Shown: one piece after another, positions 1 to 12,489 of the stretch
Numbering within the stretch: position 1 is the first letter of the stretch
Layout of the letters: every line of letters begins with the position of its first letter
Assembly: GCA_963580455.1 (NCBI GenBank)
Contig: OY756965.1
Span: forward strand, 26,200,902-26,264,901
Reading direction: 5' to 3'
Length of the DNA: 64,000 bases
Origin: Euonymus europaeus
Taxonomy: Eukaryota; Streptophyta; Magnoliopsida; Celastrales; Celastraceae
Translations under genes and position numbers: made by a program
Notes under the pieces: generated by a model
The model's input: the letters and a program-made list of their open reading frames with translations, nothing else
The model's database searches: none
Told to the model about the DNA's origin: nothing

Positions 1-686
1 ATGACCACTTCCTTTGGTTTCCAAGGTAATTGGCTAGAGGAAGTTAATTTGAGAAGAAACAGAAGTTGAATTATCTTGAGAAGGCCTAGAGCACGTATTC
101 CTTCATTCTTACTCATTTATAGGTAATCATTGGTCCTGCTAAATGATAATTCTTGACCTCGCACCTATTACACTTCCCTTAAAAACCTGCAAAGGACATT
201 CTAGCACGTTAAGAGGTTTCAAAGAATTATAAGCTTGCAACCAAATTCAAACTGGCTTTTTATCGTCAATGAAATTGTAAAAATTATGCATGCATTTGAA
301 TTGATTTTCTGTACCCAGGTATCTGAAATAGCAATCCTTGAGGGGGATTTTTCGTGTAAAAATTACAATTTATCTGATTCCTTTTGTTTATCCTGCATTT
401 ACCAAAGTGTCAGTGTAGCCACATCTAAACTTGATGTTTGCCAAGCCACTAATATCTCATATCTGATGAACCCACTAAAGAGATTGCTTTAGAAAGAAGG
501 GAAGGAAAAAAAACAACCTTAGGAAGCTGATTGAGAAGAGCATATTATTCAAGGACAAAGCAGTGAAATCAAGAGCATGACTTGAAGGATTACCAACCTT
601 TTTAAGTATGGAGTAGGTAGGAATTCTAATGGCCAGTAAAAGGTGAAGCTCAAATAGAATGACAAGTCACATACTAGAGCGCATAA
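1..686. other. Intergenic / 3' flank of CDC6
   Basis: AT-rich sequence beyond the CDC6 stop codon. Only short unsupported reading frames are visible. The part next to the stop should contain the CDC6 3' UTR. I see no RNA gene or transposon ends here. Confidence 0.5.
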
Positions 687-3600
687 TTAGTGAAGACAAT
701 TCCCAAAGAATCGAATTCCCTGTCCCAAACAAGTAGAGTAATAAGAATGAGATACAAAGTAATGGTGAAACGGGGAGAAAGGGGTCTGCAAGATGGTGGA
801 AGAGATACGGAAATATTAATTAAAAAAACGTCCACAGTTTCTTGTTGTTCAAAAATCACTTGTTTCGCCTTTTTAAGATTTCATTCTTAATGTTTATATG
901 AGATTGATAGGTTGTGAGTTGTGACAAGTACCTGCAATGCAAAAGTGATGTCTGCCTCATCAACTTTTAATGTTAATCTTTTTAATTTATCTTCACGAAC
1001 CTGTCCTAACTTTAAAAGCCCCTACAGACCGAATATAACAATATTGCAAGTCAGTTCTGATACAAAGCTCTTGTATTCATCTAACTAGTAAAGAATTTAA
1101 TACCTGGTCATTCAATACCCTGCACATGCTTGAAAATTCCAAAGTTCCAACCGGTGATATCAATGCTGATTTGCAGATGTTCACGTAGGATTTATTAAGC
1201 TGCATCCATGTAGCAATCCTTAGAAACCAAAAACACAAATGACACTTTTGATATTATTTCTTTCTGACATTGAAAACGAAACACACCTCTGCTACATTCG
1301 TATCTTTCTTTTGTCCTCGGAAAAGCTTCACAGCAGAGCAAAGTATAATCTGCAGTAGAAGTAACATCATGTAACACTAGAAACTGGAAAAGTCATCACT
1401 TGCTACAGGAGAAAAGCAATTGTGCCAAGGACCTGTAAGATTCACCCTTTATAATTATCAGTACATGTAAAATTATATTATTGCTACACAAACTTACTTG
1501 TTGATGTTGAGGAAGAGATTGTATGGCTTTCACTACCGGGATTTGTATGTCCTTGACAAAACAGTAACCATATGGTCAACCCTGACCTGCAGCAGGTTCA
1601 TTAACTTCTAAGATAAAGAACATGACTAATATGAAGTTCAGTCGAATGTTAAGTTATACTAAACTTTCAGAAACTGAAAGAAAAAGGAAAACATTGACAG
1701 AAGTACTAAAAAATCTTAGCATTAAAGTTTTTTTCAAACAGACTTGAGGCTCAGAAAACCAATATGCATTGAAGACATGAAATATGAAAACCAATATGCA
1801 TTGAAGACTTGAGGCTCAGTGATACCGACTCAAATCCATCCAAAATGAACTTATGAAATAGCCAGGCCATGGTAGAGTAACTGAACCTTTGGTTCAAATC
1901 CCATTACGAGTATGTTCACTATAACCAAAAATTATCCCCATCCCATAGGTGCCCTTCCCAAAAAGAGAAGCAAGACAGCATTATTTGATAGTATAAATAC
2001 ATTAGATTTTATTTTGCAATGAAGACAATTCAAGAAATTCAGTAGGATGTATATTACACATTAATTCAATAAGGCAATGTTTTTTTGTCTTCTTTTTATT
2101 TCCAGGGTAGAGTGCTAGCATTTTCAGTACTAGCAGTGCATATGTGTTCACGTGAACTTATTAAAAAAGAAATATTAAACTGAAGTTTCCATCAAAAATT
2201 AAACCTCGTATTATCATGGAACGAACCAAAAATCATTGCTTGAGATTGGGGAAAAACCGCAAAATAGTGGAAACACTTTAAACCACAGTTCAAATGGATC
2301 ATTCACGTCAGTGAATTAGACTTTTCCTAGTCTGAGCAAGTATATGCCCATTCAACAATGAAGTAATCTAACAATGAAAAGATAAGCACAGCATGAATAT
2401 AGGGAGAACATACCATATTATGTTCTTGCATAAGGGATTCACGGGCCAGAGTCATTTGTTGATCATCAAAGAACCCATTCTCCTTTGACGATGAATTCAT
2501 ATCGCTTATAGTTTCTCTCAGCTCTGCTTCAAGCATCTCAATTGAGCTCCTGGTATAGAATCAATAGTATTATCAGACTATTTGCAATTTCTACAGTCAA
2601 AGAAAAAATTACCTTTCACTTTAAGGTCTCCTACAAAATATGTTCTCTCTTTTGATTAAAAGAAACTCCCATTAAACTACTGCCTAAGAGCTTGGTGAAG
2701 CGGTTAACCAAATAGTAGCACGAGCATGAAATAAATTGAGTTCTATAGATTTCTTATAAAATTTAACCTTCATATACACAAGGTGTAACAAGCTTATAGT
2801 TTAGAAAATATTGAAAGATAAGGAAGCTAATTGTGCGTTCCAAGGCAGAGAAAAATCTGGAAAAATTAGATTATCAAAAGGAAACAATTTGTGTATTAGG
2901 AAAATAGTTGCTTTGACCATTATAGCGAAGTATGTGGAAAAGAAGGTTCTTAATCGGATGGATTTGCATTGTAAACTAACTTCATTCTTCAAATTTATAT
3001 TTATATATAATGAGAACGACACGATCTAACATTGTGGAAAGTTTCAGTTTGAAACTATTTAGTTAAGTGAACTGGCACCACCTCATTTTGTAACAGGTCG
3101 AAAATGATATATTACAACACTACTGAAATCCCAAGTTCTATCAACTAAGTACACCAATAATACATGAACAGGGTTGTGTGTGGACGCACAAGAGAGGGAA
3201 ACAGAGTATAAATTGAAAGGAATACTGACCTGCAGATGCTAAGAGCTTTCCGTAAATCTCCAGAGACTGCAGCAACTTTCTGTTAAATTTCCAGTTGTCA
3301 GGATCTAACCGAAAAATGTCAACTGAAAAGCAGCAAACGTGCAGAAACTAAATTTTTTGGATGACTCACTCTTGCACAGAGTTCCAGTGTTTGTGGTTGG
3401 AAAATGTAAGGGAGTACCTGGTGGGAGAAAAAGCAACAAATAACAGTAATGATAGGCAAATATCATATACAATTGGCTTCTTGAAAATTTTAGCCATTTA
3501 TCAACTATTTCTTTCTGGAAATTATTTGATGCAATGATACTTTAAGTTTAGAACTCGGAATCGGTTTCCATGCATCATGATCCACATAAAAGCAAGTTAA

Positions 3601-6199
3601 AGCAATCCTTACACAGGTTAAGGAAAAAAAACATTGCTGCTATGATAAAATGTGGAGGAAAAAGGCTGTAGGAAATTACCATGAGCCTCTCCTGAAGTAT
3701 TCTGAGAATTTGATCCATAGAATAGGCCCGGAAGTTAACGATCAAAGGTTTGCCTAGCAAGAGAGCAAGGAATTACATGGTAAGTATATCCTCTTAGAGA
3801 AAGTTCTTGATAATATATGAAGGTTAAAACAATGAAAACTACTTGCTCAAATGAATACTAAGACTCGAGTATTAGGAAAACTAAATAAAGAAATTAATTC
3901 AAAATTGAAAAATCCTATATGAGCATCTTTAAGTGAAAATTTATCTAAAGTTCATAACATCATCACGTGGATTCTCTTTCATCACTTAATCTGATTAAGG
4001 CTAAAGGTCCAGAAAGTATTATTTTTCAAAAAGTTATATTACTAATGTTAGGGAATATTGACTGAAAGTAATCAGAAGATTGCAAAATGCTATTCATGAG
4101 CAAATGTAAATGTTTTTGAGAAAAAAATATAATTCCAGACACAGATTAATTTGTGAGAGCGTGCAGTGAGCTCACAGTTCAACGCTTTAAGTCTTGGAAC
4201 AAAATGATCAGCTAGGTCTATAGCATTCGCTGTTCCTGCAAAAGAACAGACTAGTATCAGAACCCATTTACGCATTTGTGGAGTAAATTTTAAGACCCAG
4301 GAAAGATTTCACACTAAAAAATGTGCGGAGATTCTTAATGGGAGAGTTCTCACAAAGAGAGTACCTATAAGTATACATCTAGAGAATGGAAATGTTGTAA
4401 GCATGAAAAGATCATGAAGAACAGTCTGGTCTTTAGTGATTAAATAATCCAACTCGTCCACAATTATCAGCCTGTTGAAGCAAAAGTTAGTTCAAGAATA
4501 CATGCAGGTGTGACAAAATCAAAAGAGAAGCTCATATAAAGCAGAATGTAATGAGTAGAAGATGGGAAGGATGTATGTGCCCATAGTTTAGGCAAATTCA
4601 ACTAATGTTTTGGATTGAGATTATGGTTCTTACATCTTTTGGCCAGATGACTGTTGCTTTTGAGAGTAAAGCTTCTGGAGCTGTTGAAGAGGTGAGGCGG
4701 AGCAGTTAATTTTCTTTCTTGGTTGGTTTTCACCGAGAATCTGGCAAGACGATCAACATTTAAGAATCAGCTTGCTTGGTTCCTGAACATTTGGCATGAT
4801 ATAACAGTTCCTAATCCTTTCATTACCTTGCTGAAAATTTCACTTGCGTTTGTTAGAGAAGTACAAGTTATGGCCAATACATTCGGTGGCTGCAAATCTG
4901 CCTGGCATAGAAAGTAACATATCATGATTGAGAAATCAATAATGATTGTAATTAATTATTACTTTTATGCATTCAATGGCCTTACTATCAACATATTCAT
5001 CCAATACCAGAGCACATAAAAATGGATTGTCCACATTGCCTTGACAATTCTGAATGTCTTATTATTGCACAAGGCCAGAAGAAGCTTAAGTCTCTCAAAA
5101 TAGATGCCAGAGCCTACACATTTTTAACCTTTGTTGTACTACTGATATGAAAAACATCAGAATAAAAGACACTTAAATTAGCATAAATAAATTGAACTTC
5201 TTTCTTTTTCTTCATTTTTTGCATTTAGTTTCACAATATATGATTGAAAATAATTCAAAAGCAGATTAAAACCTCATTGCTTTACAGATCAGAATCAAAA
5301 ATGCATTAGAAACTTTTTTTGTATTGATGAAATAAATGAGCTTACCTCTTTGGCCCAGTCAACTACTTGCTGCTTCACCTTATCCATGGATAATGACTTT
5401 CCAGTCCCCGGGCATCCACATATGTATAAACTTCCAGCCTTCTCCTGTCCTATACAAGTCTTACAGAACTCAAAAATCCATCTCTGCTCATCTTCACGGC
5501 ACACGACAGTTGATAGAGCCCTTGATACGTGCAGTGCCTCTTTGACTGCACTCATTTGCTCCAAATCTATAATTAAGTGAAAATTAGCACTTCATTATGA
5601 AAATCTGACAAGCGGTGCCGTAAAATTGACAGACATTTAAGCTTGCCTCTGGGATTCCAATTCCGCCTGACAGGGAGACTTGGAACTTTCTTTGCTGGTG
5701 ATTTGTGTGATCTGGCTGGATTTTCAACAAAATATATCTTCGTTGTCTGCACACATAGATATTGAATCATATACATAGCTTTGTTTCATCTTCACTATCA
5801 ATAGATCAAGTACTGACGGCATAGGCACATCTACTGTTCTTCTACATTTTATTTGCACTTTCTTACGGAAAAAAAATTGAGTTTCCGGTCCATTAAATTT
5901 TGCACAATTTCCATCACGAACAACATACGGGTATAGTTAAAATTTAGAGATCAATTTTTTTAAAAGCAAAATGGACAAAAACTCACTTTTAGAGGACTGT
6001 TGGGGCTCGAATTCTCACAACGGCGAGGTGATTTCCATTTCGGGGGAGTAGAAATCTGGTTATCCTGCACCACCGTTGCATTGGATCTAAATCTCCTCTT
6101 CTGAGGAGTGGCATCGCCGGTGTTGGATCTGATGGTCTCCAATGTGAAGGCCAGTCTCTCCTTCAACGGAGACAAAATGTTCCCGGCAATTGACGGCAT
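687..6199 (-). CDS. CDC6: CDC6 replication-licensing ATPase, frameshifted in exon 12
   Basis: Cell division control protein 6 is a nuclear AAA+ ATPase that works with ORC and CDT1 to load MCM helicases at origins. Sixteen exons fit in phase: 5987-6199, 5647-5746, 5346-5566, 4827-4901, 4634-4740, 4365-4471, 4176-4235, 3680-3753, 3370-3417, 3230-3279, 2414-2549, 1498-1586, 1287-1349, 1104-1199, 932-1021, 687-719. The full frame would give about 520 aa, normal for the family. The N-terminus carries five CDK-type sites (SPLK 10-13, TPQK 31-34, TPPK 51-54, SPRR 57-60, SPLK 68-71). Walker A is GCPGTGKS at 155-162, Walker B LIIVDELD from 240, and the C-terminus reads as the winged helix. Exon 12 is 89 bp where phase on both sides demands 90; the missing C near 1535 creates a stop at about residue 414. 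Intron 2 uses a GC donor (AGAG|GCAAGC). An in-frame ATG at 6268 lies inside the retroelement and is not used as the start. Confidence 0.9.
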
Positions 6200-6203
6200 T
6201 GCT

Positions 6204-6208
6204 TTAAG
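6204..6208. repeat. Candidate 5-bp target site duplication (left copy)
   Basis: TTAAG lies between the CDC6 ATG and the first base of the retroelement remnant. The same five bases directly follow the 3' LTR at 10757-10761. Five bases is the usual duplication for Ty3/gypsy integration. A chance match in this AT-rich leader is possible. Confidence 0.55.
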
Positions 6209-6237
6209 AATAATAATTTTTCGCTTGAGTAACTGTA

Positions 6238-9200
6238 ATGTGTTCGGATTTAGACAGAAGTTGTTCAATTCCGATGAGAAAAGCTAAGTTGACATTTCCG
6301 GAGTTTAATGGGAGAGATGCAGCAGAGTGGCTTCTCAGGGCCAACCAGTTTTTTTATTACAGCAATACACCCCAACCGCAGCGGCTTCGATTGGCAATGT
6401 TGCATTTGCGTGGTGATGCTCTGCAGTGGTATGAACGGCTCCGGAGGGCGGGAGGTTTCTCTACATGGTCAGCTTTTTGTCAGGAGGTGGAGATTCGGTT
6501 TGGAACCTCTGTTTATGGAAGGCCGCGCGGGTTGTTGTCCAAGCTCCGGCAGGGCGTGATGATGGTAGATGAATATTTGACCAAGTTTTATGCTTTAGCA
6601 AACCGATGTACTGGCCTATCTGAGGAATTCATGGTGGATTGTTTTATCAGTGGCCTGAAAGAGGAACTACAAGCAGGGGTCCAACAGTTTAATCCTCGCA
6701 GTGTGACAGAAGCTTTTGGTTTGGCAAAGCTGGAGGAGATGAAGGTTAATACTCGACGTAGTTTCAGCTCGAGCAGCTCTAGTGGTAGGCCTATTTCGGG
6801 TGGTGTGGTAAAGACTAAATTTGAAGCCAAGACCATTCCAGTTAAGAAGATTTCAGAGGAGAAATGCAGGAGAGACGAGATAAGGGGCTTTGTTACCATT
6901 GTGATGATAAATGGAAACCCGGGCACAAATGCAAAAATGCTAAACTATATGTGATGGAAATCATTGGGCAACCCGTAGAAGTGTCGGACAGTGACTCTGA
7001 AGAGATGATTCAGGAATCGGATAATGTGAACATGGCCTATTTGGCAAATGTGGAGGAGCCCGAAATTACGCTGCACGCTATGGTAGGTTCTTCAGCCCCA
7101 CGAACCATGTTCCTTATGAGAGTTCTTGCTGGTGTGCAGGTTGTCGTTTTGGTGGATTCGGGTAGTACAAATAACTTTGCGCATCCCTTGATTCTTCAGC
7201 GAGCTGGGTTACCGAGCTGCACGGAGAAAATTATTCAAGTACGAGTAGCAAATGGAGAGCGGGTCCATAGCTATGGAATTTATGAGAAGTTGGCCTTGCT
7301 GGTTCAAGGAGAGCGTTTCATAGTACATGTTCATTCCCTCCCTTTGGCAGGGTGTGATGTAGTCTTGGGAATACAGTGGCTGAGGACTTTGGGTAAGATT
7401 GAGTGGGATTTTGCTCAGCTGTCAATGCAATTTATTCATGGAGGAGGGGTAATTAAATTGCAGGGTTTATTCCCGCATGAAAATGTGGTGATTGGGGGTG
7501 GTGATACCCCGTTAATTCGGGAAGGAGATAAGGGTGTGGTCGTATGCTTAATGGAGGATATTAGTGTTGAGAAGGGGGCTGAGATGCATCAGGAGATCAA
7601 AAATCTTTTGAGCCACTTTGAATCTGTATTTGATGAGCCGAAGGGTTTACCACCTGTGAGATCCCATGACCACCAAATTGTGCTAAAAGAGGGTGCGCAA
7701 CCAGTTAGTGTTCGCTCTTACAGGTATCCGTATTATCAAAAAGAAGAAATTGAGAAGACAGTGAGGGAGTTACTTCAATCGGGGGTGATCAGACCAAGCG
7801 AAAGTTCTTTTTCATCTCCGGTTTTGTTGGTGCGAAAGGCGGATGGTAGTTGGCGGATGTGTGTAGATTATCGCGCTTTGAATAAAGATACTGTGAAAGA
7901 TAAATTTCCCATCCCCGTGGTTGATGAGTCGTTAGATGAATTATATGGAGCCACAATCTTTTCTAAGCTAGATTTGCGATCGGGTTATCACCAAATCAGG
8001 GTTAGACCGGAGGATGTTCCGAAGACAGCATTTCAGACCCATGAGGGTCACGATGAATTTTTAGTGATGCCTTTCGGATTAACTAACGCTCCCTCAACTT
8101 TTCAGCATTTGATGAATGAGGTATTCAAGCCCTACCTTTGTAAATTTGTTTTGGTTTTCTTTGATGATATATTGGTGTATAGCAAGGGGATGGAAGAGCA
8201 TTTGAAGCACCTGCGAGTGGTACTGGGAGTTTTAAATCAACATCAGCTCTATGCTAAATTGAAAAAGTGTGCTTTTGGGAGTGAAGAAGTGGAGTACTTG
8301 GGCCATTTAGTGTCGGCAGTGGGTGTGCAAACAGATCCTAAAAAAATTGTTGCAATGAGAAGTTGGCCAGTACCCAAGAATGTGAAGGAGTTGCGGGGAT
8401 TTTTGGATTTAACCGAATATTACCAAAAATTTATTCGGGGCTATGGACAAATAGCAGGGCTATAACTCAGTTGCTTAAAAGAGATTGTTTCACTTGGAGT
8501 GATGCAGCTACTGATTCCTTTAATTGTTTGAAGGAAGCGGTGTTCGAACCACCAGTCTTGGCTTTACCAGATTTCTCTAAGCCTTTTATTGTTGAATGTG
8601 ATGCAGCGGGAGCAAGTATAGGGGCTGTCTTGATGCAGAATGGGAGGCCGATTGCATATTTCAGTCAGGCACTTAAAGGAAAGCTTTGTATTATTCAACC
8701 TATGAAAAAGAGCTACTTTCTTTGGTGACAGCAGTTCATAGGTGGCGGCCATATCTTCTGGGTAAGAGTTTTATCATTCGCACAGACCAGCAGAGTTTGA
8801 AATTTTTATTGGAGCAACGGGTGGGTACTCCACTCCAACAAAAGTGGCTAGCGAAGTTGTTGGGTTATGAATTTTGTATTGAGTATAAGCAGGGTTGTAC
8901 CAACAAGGTAGCGGATGCTTTGTCGCGACGTACTATGGAACCTGAGCTAGCAGTCTTATCGGTGGTGACTCCATTGTGGGTCGAGGAGTTGCGGAAGTAT
9001 TATCTGGAGGATGAAGAAGTTCAAGAATTAATTTCTAAGCTGGTAAGGGGAGATCCGGGTATGGAGAAATATTTGTGAAAAAATGGGCTGCTGTATCGCA
9101 AGGGAAGATTGTATATTGGGAGTGGTTTGGCTCTGAAGGAGGTGATTCTCCAGCATGTGCACCATAGTCCCATTGGTGGGCATTCGGGCAAGGACAAAAC

Positions 9201-10445
9201 CCTTCACCGGTTGAAGAGGGATTTTTACTGGAGTGGCATGAGAAAGGATGTGAGGAATCTAGTGGATCAATGAACAATTTGTCAGCAAATGAAGTCTAAA
9301 AACTCACGGCCTGGTGGCCTTCTTCAGCCCCTGCAGATTCCTGAGAGTTTATGGGCGTGCATCTCAATGGACTTCATTGAGGGGTTGCCAAAATCGAAGG
9401 GGTACAATGTGATCTTTGTGGTGGTTGACCGATTGAGTAAATACTCCCACTTCATACCAATTAGTCACCCATATACAGCTGAAGATGTAGCAAATGTGTT
9501 CATGCGTCACATTTTTAAATTACATGGAATGCCTAAGGCTATCATTTCTGACCGTGACCCTGTGTTCACAAGTAATTTTTGGCGTGAGCTATTTCGAATG
9601 CAAGGGGTAGTCTTATCTCATTCCACTTCATATTATCCTCAAACGGATGGGGGCAGACAGAGAGGATCAACCAAATTCTAGAGACATATCTGAGATGTTT
9701 TATAGTGGATCGGCCGAAGGATTGGGCTTTGTGGTTGGCAGTTGCAGAGTGGTGGTATAACACCAGTGTTCATACTTCAACTAAAATGACTCCTTTTAAA
9801 GTTTTGTATGGTTACCCACCTCCGAGCTTGCAGACTTATATTGCTGAATGATCATCTGGAACCACGGGGGAGGAACAAGATTTAACTAAGAATGATAGGG
9901 TGAAGGCAAAGCTGTTGAACCAGCAAGGAGTCATGAGTTTACTCAAAGAGAATTTGAGGAAGGCCCAAGAACGAATGAAGTTGAATGCTGACCAGTTTCG
10001 TAACGAGAAGGAATTTGAGGTTGGGGACTGGGTTTATCTTAAACTTCAACACTATAAGCAGCTGTCCTTGGTTCAAAGGAAGAATTACAAGCTGTCTCCT
10101 AAGTTTTATGGGTCATATGAAGTCATACAAAGGATCCGGAAGGTTGCCTACAAGCTGAAGTTGCCTGAAGAAACCTTGATTCACCCTGTGTTTCATGTAT
10201 CCCTGTTGAAGAAACGTGTGGGAACCGGTGTGATGACACATCAAACTCTTCCACCAGTGGACGGGAATGGAGTGCTGAAACCAGAACCTCATAAAATTTT
10301 GCAACGCAGGTTGAAGAAGCATAGGAACCAAGCCATTACTGAAGTTCTGATACAATGGACTGGTCAAGGAGAAGAAAATGCTACATGGGAGGTTTTGTAT
10401 GATCTCAGGAATTCTTTCCCTCACCTTGTGGGCAAGGTTCTGTGA
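6238..10445 (+). pseudogene. Degenerate gag-pol polyprotein of the chromovirus
   Basis: Domains in order: gag core (6262-6860); CCHC zinc knuckle CYHCDDKWKPGHKC (about 6891-6932); protease active site DSG at 7155; reverse transcriptase about 7650-8450, with FFDD near 8158 where YxDD is usual; RNase H about 8560-8930; integrase about 9130-9850; chromodomain about 10290-10430. Lesions relative to one open frame: single-base losses near 6861, 8455 and 8682, TGA at 9076-9078, TGA at 9271-9273, a shift near 9650, and TGA at 9849-9851. The TGA at 9271 falls where a zinc-binding cysteine of the integrase HHCC finger is expected (Q-stop-T-I-C). No complete enzyme can be made, and the lesions suggest an old insertion. 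Confidence 0.88.
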
Positions 10446-10456
10446 GAGGGAGGAAA

Positions 10457-10756
10457 TGTAACAGCTTCTTACGAGCTGGAGTGTGTTGTGGGCTTTTTGT
10501 GGGCTAGTGGCTGTGTGATAGGTTTTTTTTTGTTGGGCTGGGTTTGAGGCCAGTAGGTAGTTATTAGGTGAGTTGTCATAGGTAGGGGATGCTGATTTTT
10601 GTGGTAAGCTAAAGCTTTCTCTGTATTGGAGGTTGGGTTCCCTCGAAGAACCTGTCTTTGTACTACCTGTGTTGAATGAACTGATATCCCTGGTTGGGAG
10701 GTTGTATTTAGTATCTTGGAGTGTTCGTTGTTGCATTTGCAGTGTTGTTTGTTACA
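10457..10756 (+). repeat. 3' long terminal repeat of the chromovirus
   Basis: The LTR is 300 bp. It opens with TGTAACA, closes with the inverted complement TGTTACA, and follows a polypurine tract (GAGAGGGAGGAAA). The next five bases, TTAAG, match the candidate duplication at 6204. No partner LTR exists in the window. Confidence 0.82.
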
Positions 10757-10902
10757 TTAAGTGTCTACTAACCAATTCTTCCCAATTAAATTCAATCAAA
10801 GAACTTTAGTTTGGTCAACATTATCGGCAATGAAGAGGGCGGCGGTGTTGCTGAGATTGAGAGTTTTTGAAAGTTGGGGTTTATTTGAGCTGCGGATTGA
10901 AG

Positions 10903-11245
10903 ATGATGATTCCACGGGGTGGACTGAGCTGCTGCATTAGTGCGGCTGCTCTATATTTGCTCGGCAGAAGTAACGGAAGGTCAAATTCCGATGCATTCAA
11001 TTTATATGAATATGATAGAACATTTTGTAGATTTTTTGAAAATTAATGAATGGATTGAGGCTTAATTTCTTGGACGAACTTGGTTATTGAATTTTGAACT
11101 CAAGCAGCACTGATCCAAAATTCTGCTATAAATTCAAATTGACTGTTAGTATGTTCTCTGTAATTCTGTTTATACATTATGCGGATACACAGGGATCCGT
11201 AGATTCTTAGGTCTGTCACAAGAGTCAATCAGTTGAAAGAATTGG
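10903..11245 (+). pseudogene. SP1: SP1-type RING E3 ligase, 5' remnant (two exons)
   Basis: SP1/MUL1-type proteins are organelle outer-membrane RING E3 ligases. Exon 1 (10903-10979) opens MMIPRGGLSCC and continues ISAAALYLLGRSNGR, which matches the N-terminal membrane segment of plant SP1-like proteins as I know them. Exon 2 (11193-11245) reads RDP-stop-ILRSVTRVNQLKEL in the correct phase, also family-typical, but a TAG at 11200-11202 stands where glutamate is expected. I find no later exons (intermembrane domain, RING) before the next gene at 12490. The fragment sits head-to-head with CDC6, separated by the retroelement. It could be a short copied fragment or the stub of a deleted gene. Confidence 0.7.
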
Positions 11246-12489
11246 GTATGGCCTTTCCAATTTACCTAAGAGTTACTTTCTTGAATTTTCTTTGATGCAT
11301 TTTGAAGAGAGAAGAAAACTAATAATTCGCAGAGGAAATTGGGCACCTCTTGACTGTTGTGTTGATTACTGAGCTGTTTTTTGCCTGCGGTCAGTGATTG
11401 TTCAATTTAATTCTGCCCCAGTGCACCCCCATACATAGCCTACTGATTCTTGGTCTTCCTTTAGAAACTGTATTTCATAGCTGATGGAAAGTAGAACACG
11501 TCCGATCCTCGGCAATATTTGAACTTGTGCTTTTGTTTGATTGGTTATATAGTTATATGTCGTTGAGCCCTCGTAGCAATGAGATGGAAATTGTGGCTTG
11601 TAGATGAAAAACAGTCTCCAGAACAAATAGATAGAAAAGGTTTTTTATTTTCCTAATGTTTAAGCTAAGCCATTCTGGCTTGGTTAGTTATCTCTGCATT
11701 CCTTGTTTATTGGATGTGACAAAAATAATATTCTTTGCTGCTATTTCCAGTGGTCTACATCTGGGGCACGTTAGAGTTATTGTGAATGAATTACCATTAG
11801 ACTGCTTTGGACAAATAATGCTGTTTTAAGTTCAAATTATTATTTATGGAAGAGAAGTGATTATTTATTAGTTGAAAGCAAGTTGCTCATTTTGTCAAGT
11901 GTGATTTGAATTCCTGGCTCATCCATTATACAACTTAGGTGATGTACATGATACACACGGCTGCTGAGATGTAGTATAAAGCTACTAATGGCTGTCGAAT
12001 CTTTTGCTAAAGAGAATCACAAACTCTGAGTTTTCAAGCCAATTGGCCATGCTGAAAGAATCACTGCTATGGTATATTCTAAAACAGCCTTGTTATATAT
12101 GATGTTTTATTGTTGTATTTGAATCCGATGCCATCTGACCATACATCTTTAGACAACTAAAGTCTGGAGTGCCTTGTGTTAATTGTCCAGATGGACCCTT
12201 ACTTTCTTAGTCTATGATTTCAGGAGCACATTGGAGCAGGAAAAAAATGAAGGAATATGATCCCAACCCATCATATTGTTTGAAAATTTGAGAAAGTTCT
12301 CTCTTTAGACATCATTTTCACACATGAAAGTATGAAACCCATGAGAACATGCTCTAATATTATAATTATCTTCTTCTTATAAGTCTCTCTGCCTTCTTGT
12401 ATTATGCAAGTATGCATCTTAAAACTTGGTATACCCTTCGTACTGACCAATATCCTCTACTGCTTTTTGGGTTATTCTAATTTCCTTTC
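11246..12489. other. Gap between SP1 remnant and next gene
   Basis: AT-rich DNA with no supported exon. It probably contains the 3' side of the SP1 remnant and the promoter or leader of the gene at 12490. Confidence 0.45.

Larger units (their letters stand above)
6209..10756 (+). mobile_element. 5'-truncated Ty3/gypsy chromovirus with 3' LTR
   Basis: The order gag, zinc knuckle, aspartic protease, reverse transcriptase, RNase H, integrase, chromodomain identifies a plant chromovirus. No 5' LTR or primer-binding site is visible: the element starts inside gag, just after a candidate TTAAG duplication. At the right end a purine tract at 10444-10456 precedes a 300-bp LTR starting TGTAACA and ending TGTTACA. 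Frameshifts and stops make it non-autonomous. It is antisense to CDC6 and separates the CDC6 ATG from its former upstream region, which should resume at 10757. Confidence 0.88.

Noticed and set aside
6200..6268. Longer CDC6 start at the in-frame ATG at 6268
   Set aside because: The extra 23 residues come from retroelement sequence; MPSIAG fits the family start.
10113..10736. 207-codon minus-strand frame across the retroelement 3' end and LTR
   Set aside because: Antisense of the chromodomain region and LTR; no recognisable motif.
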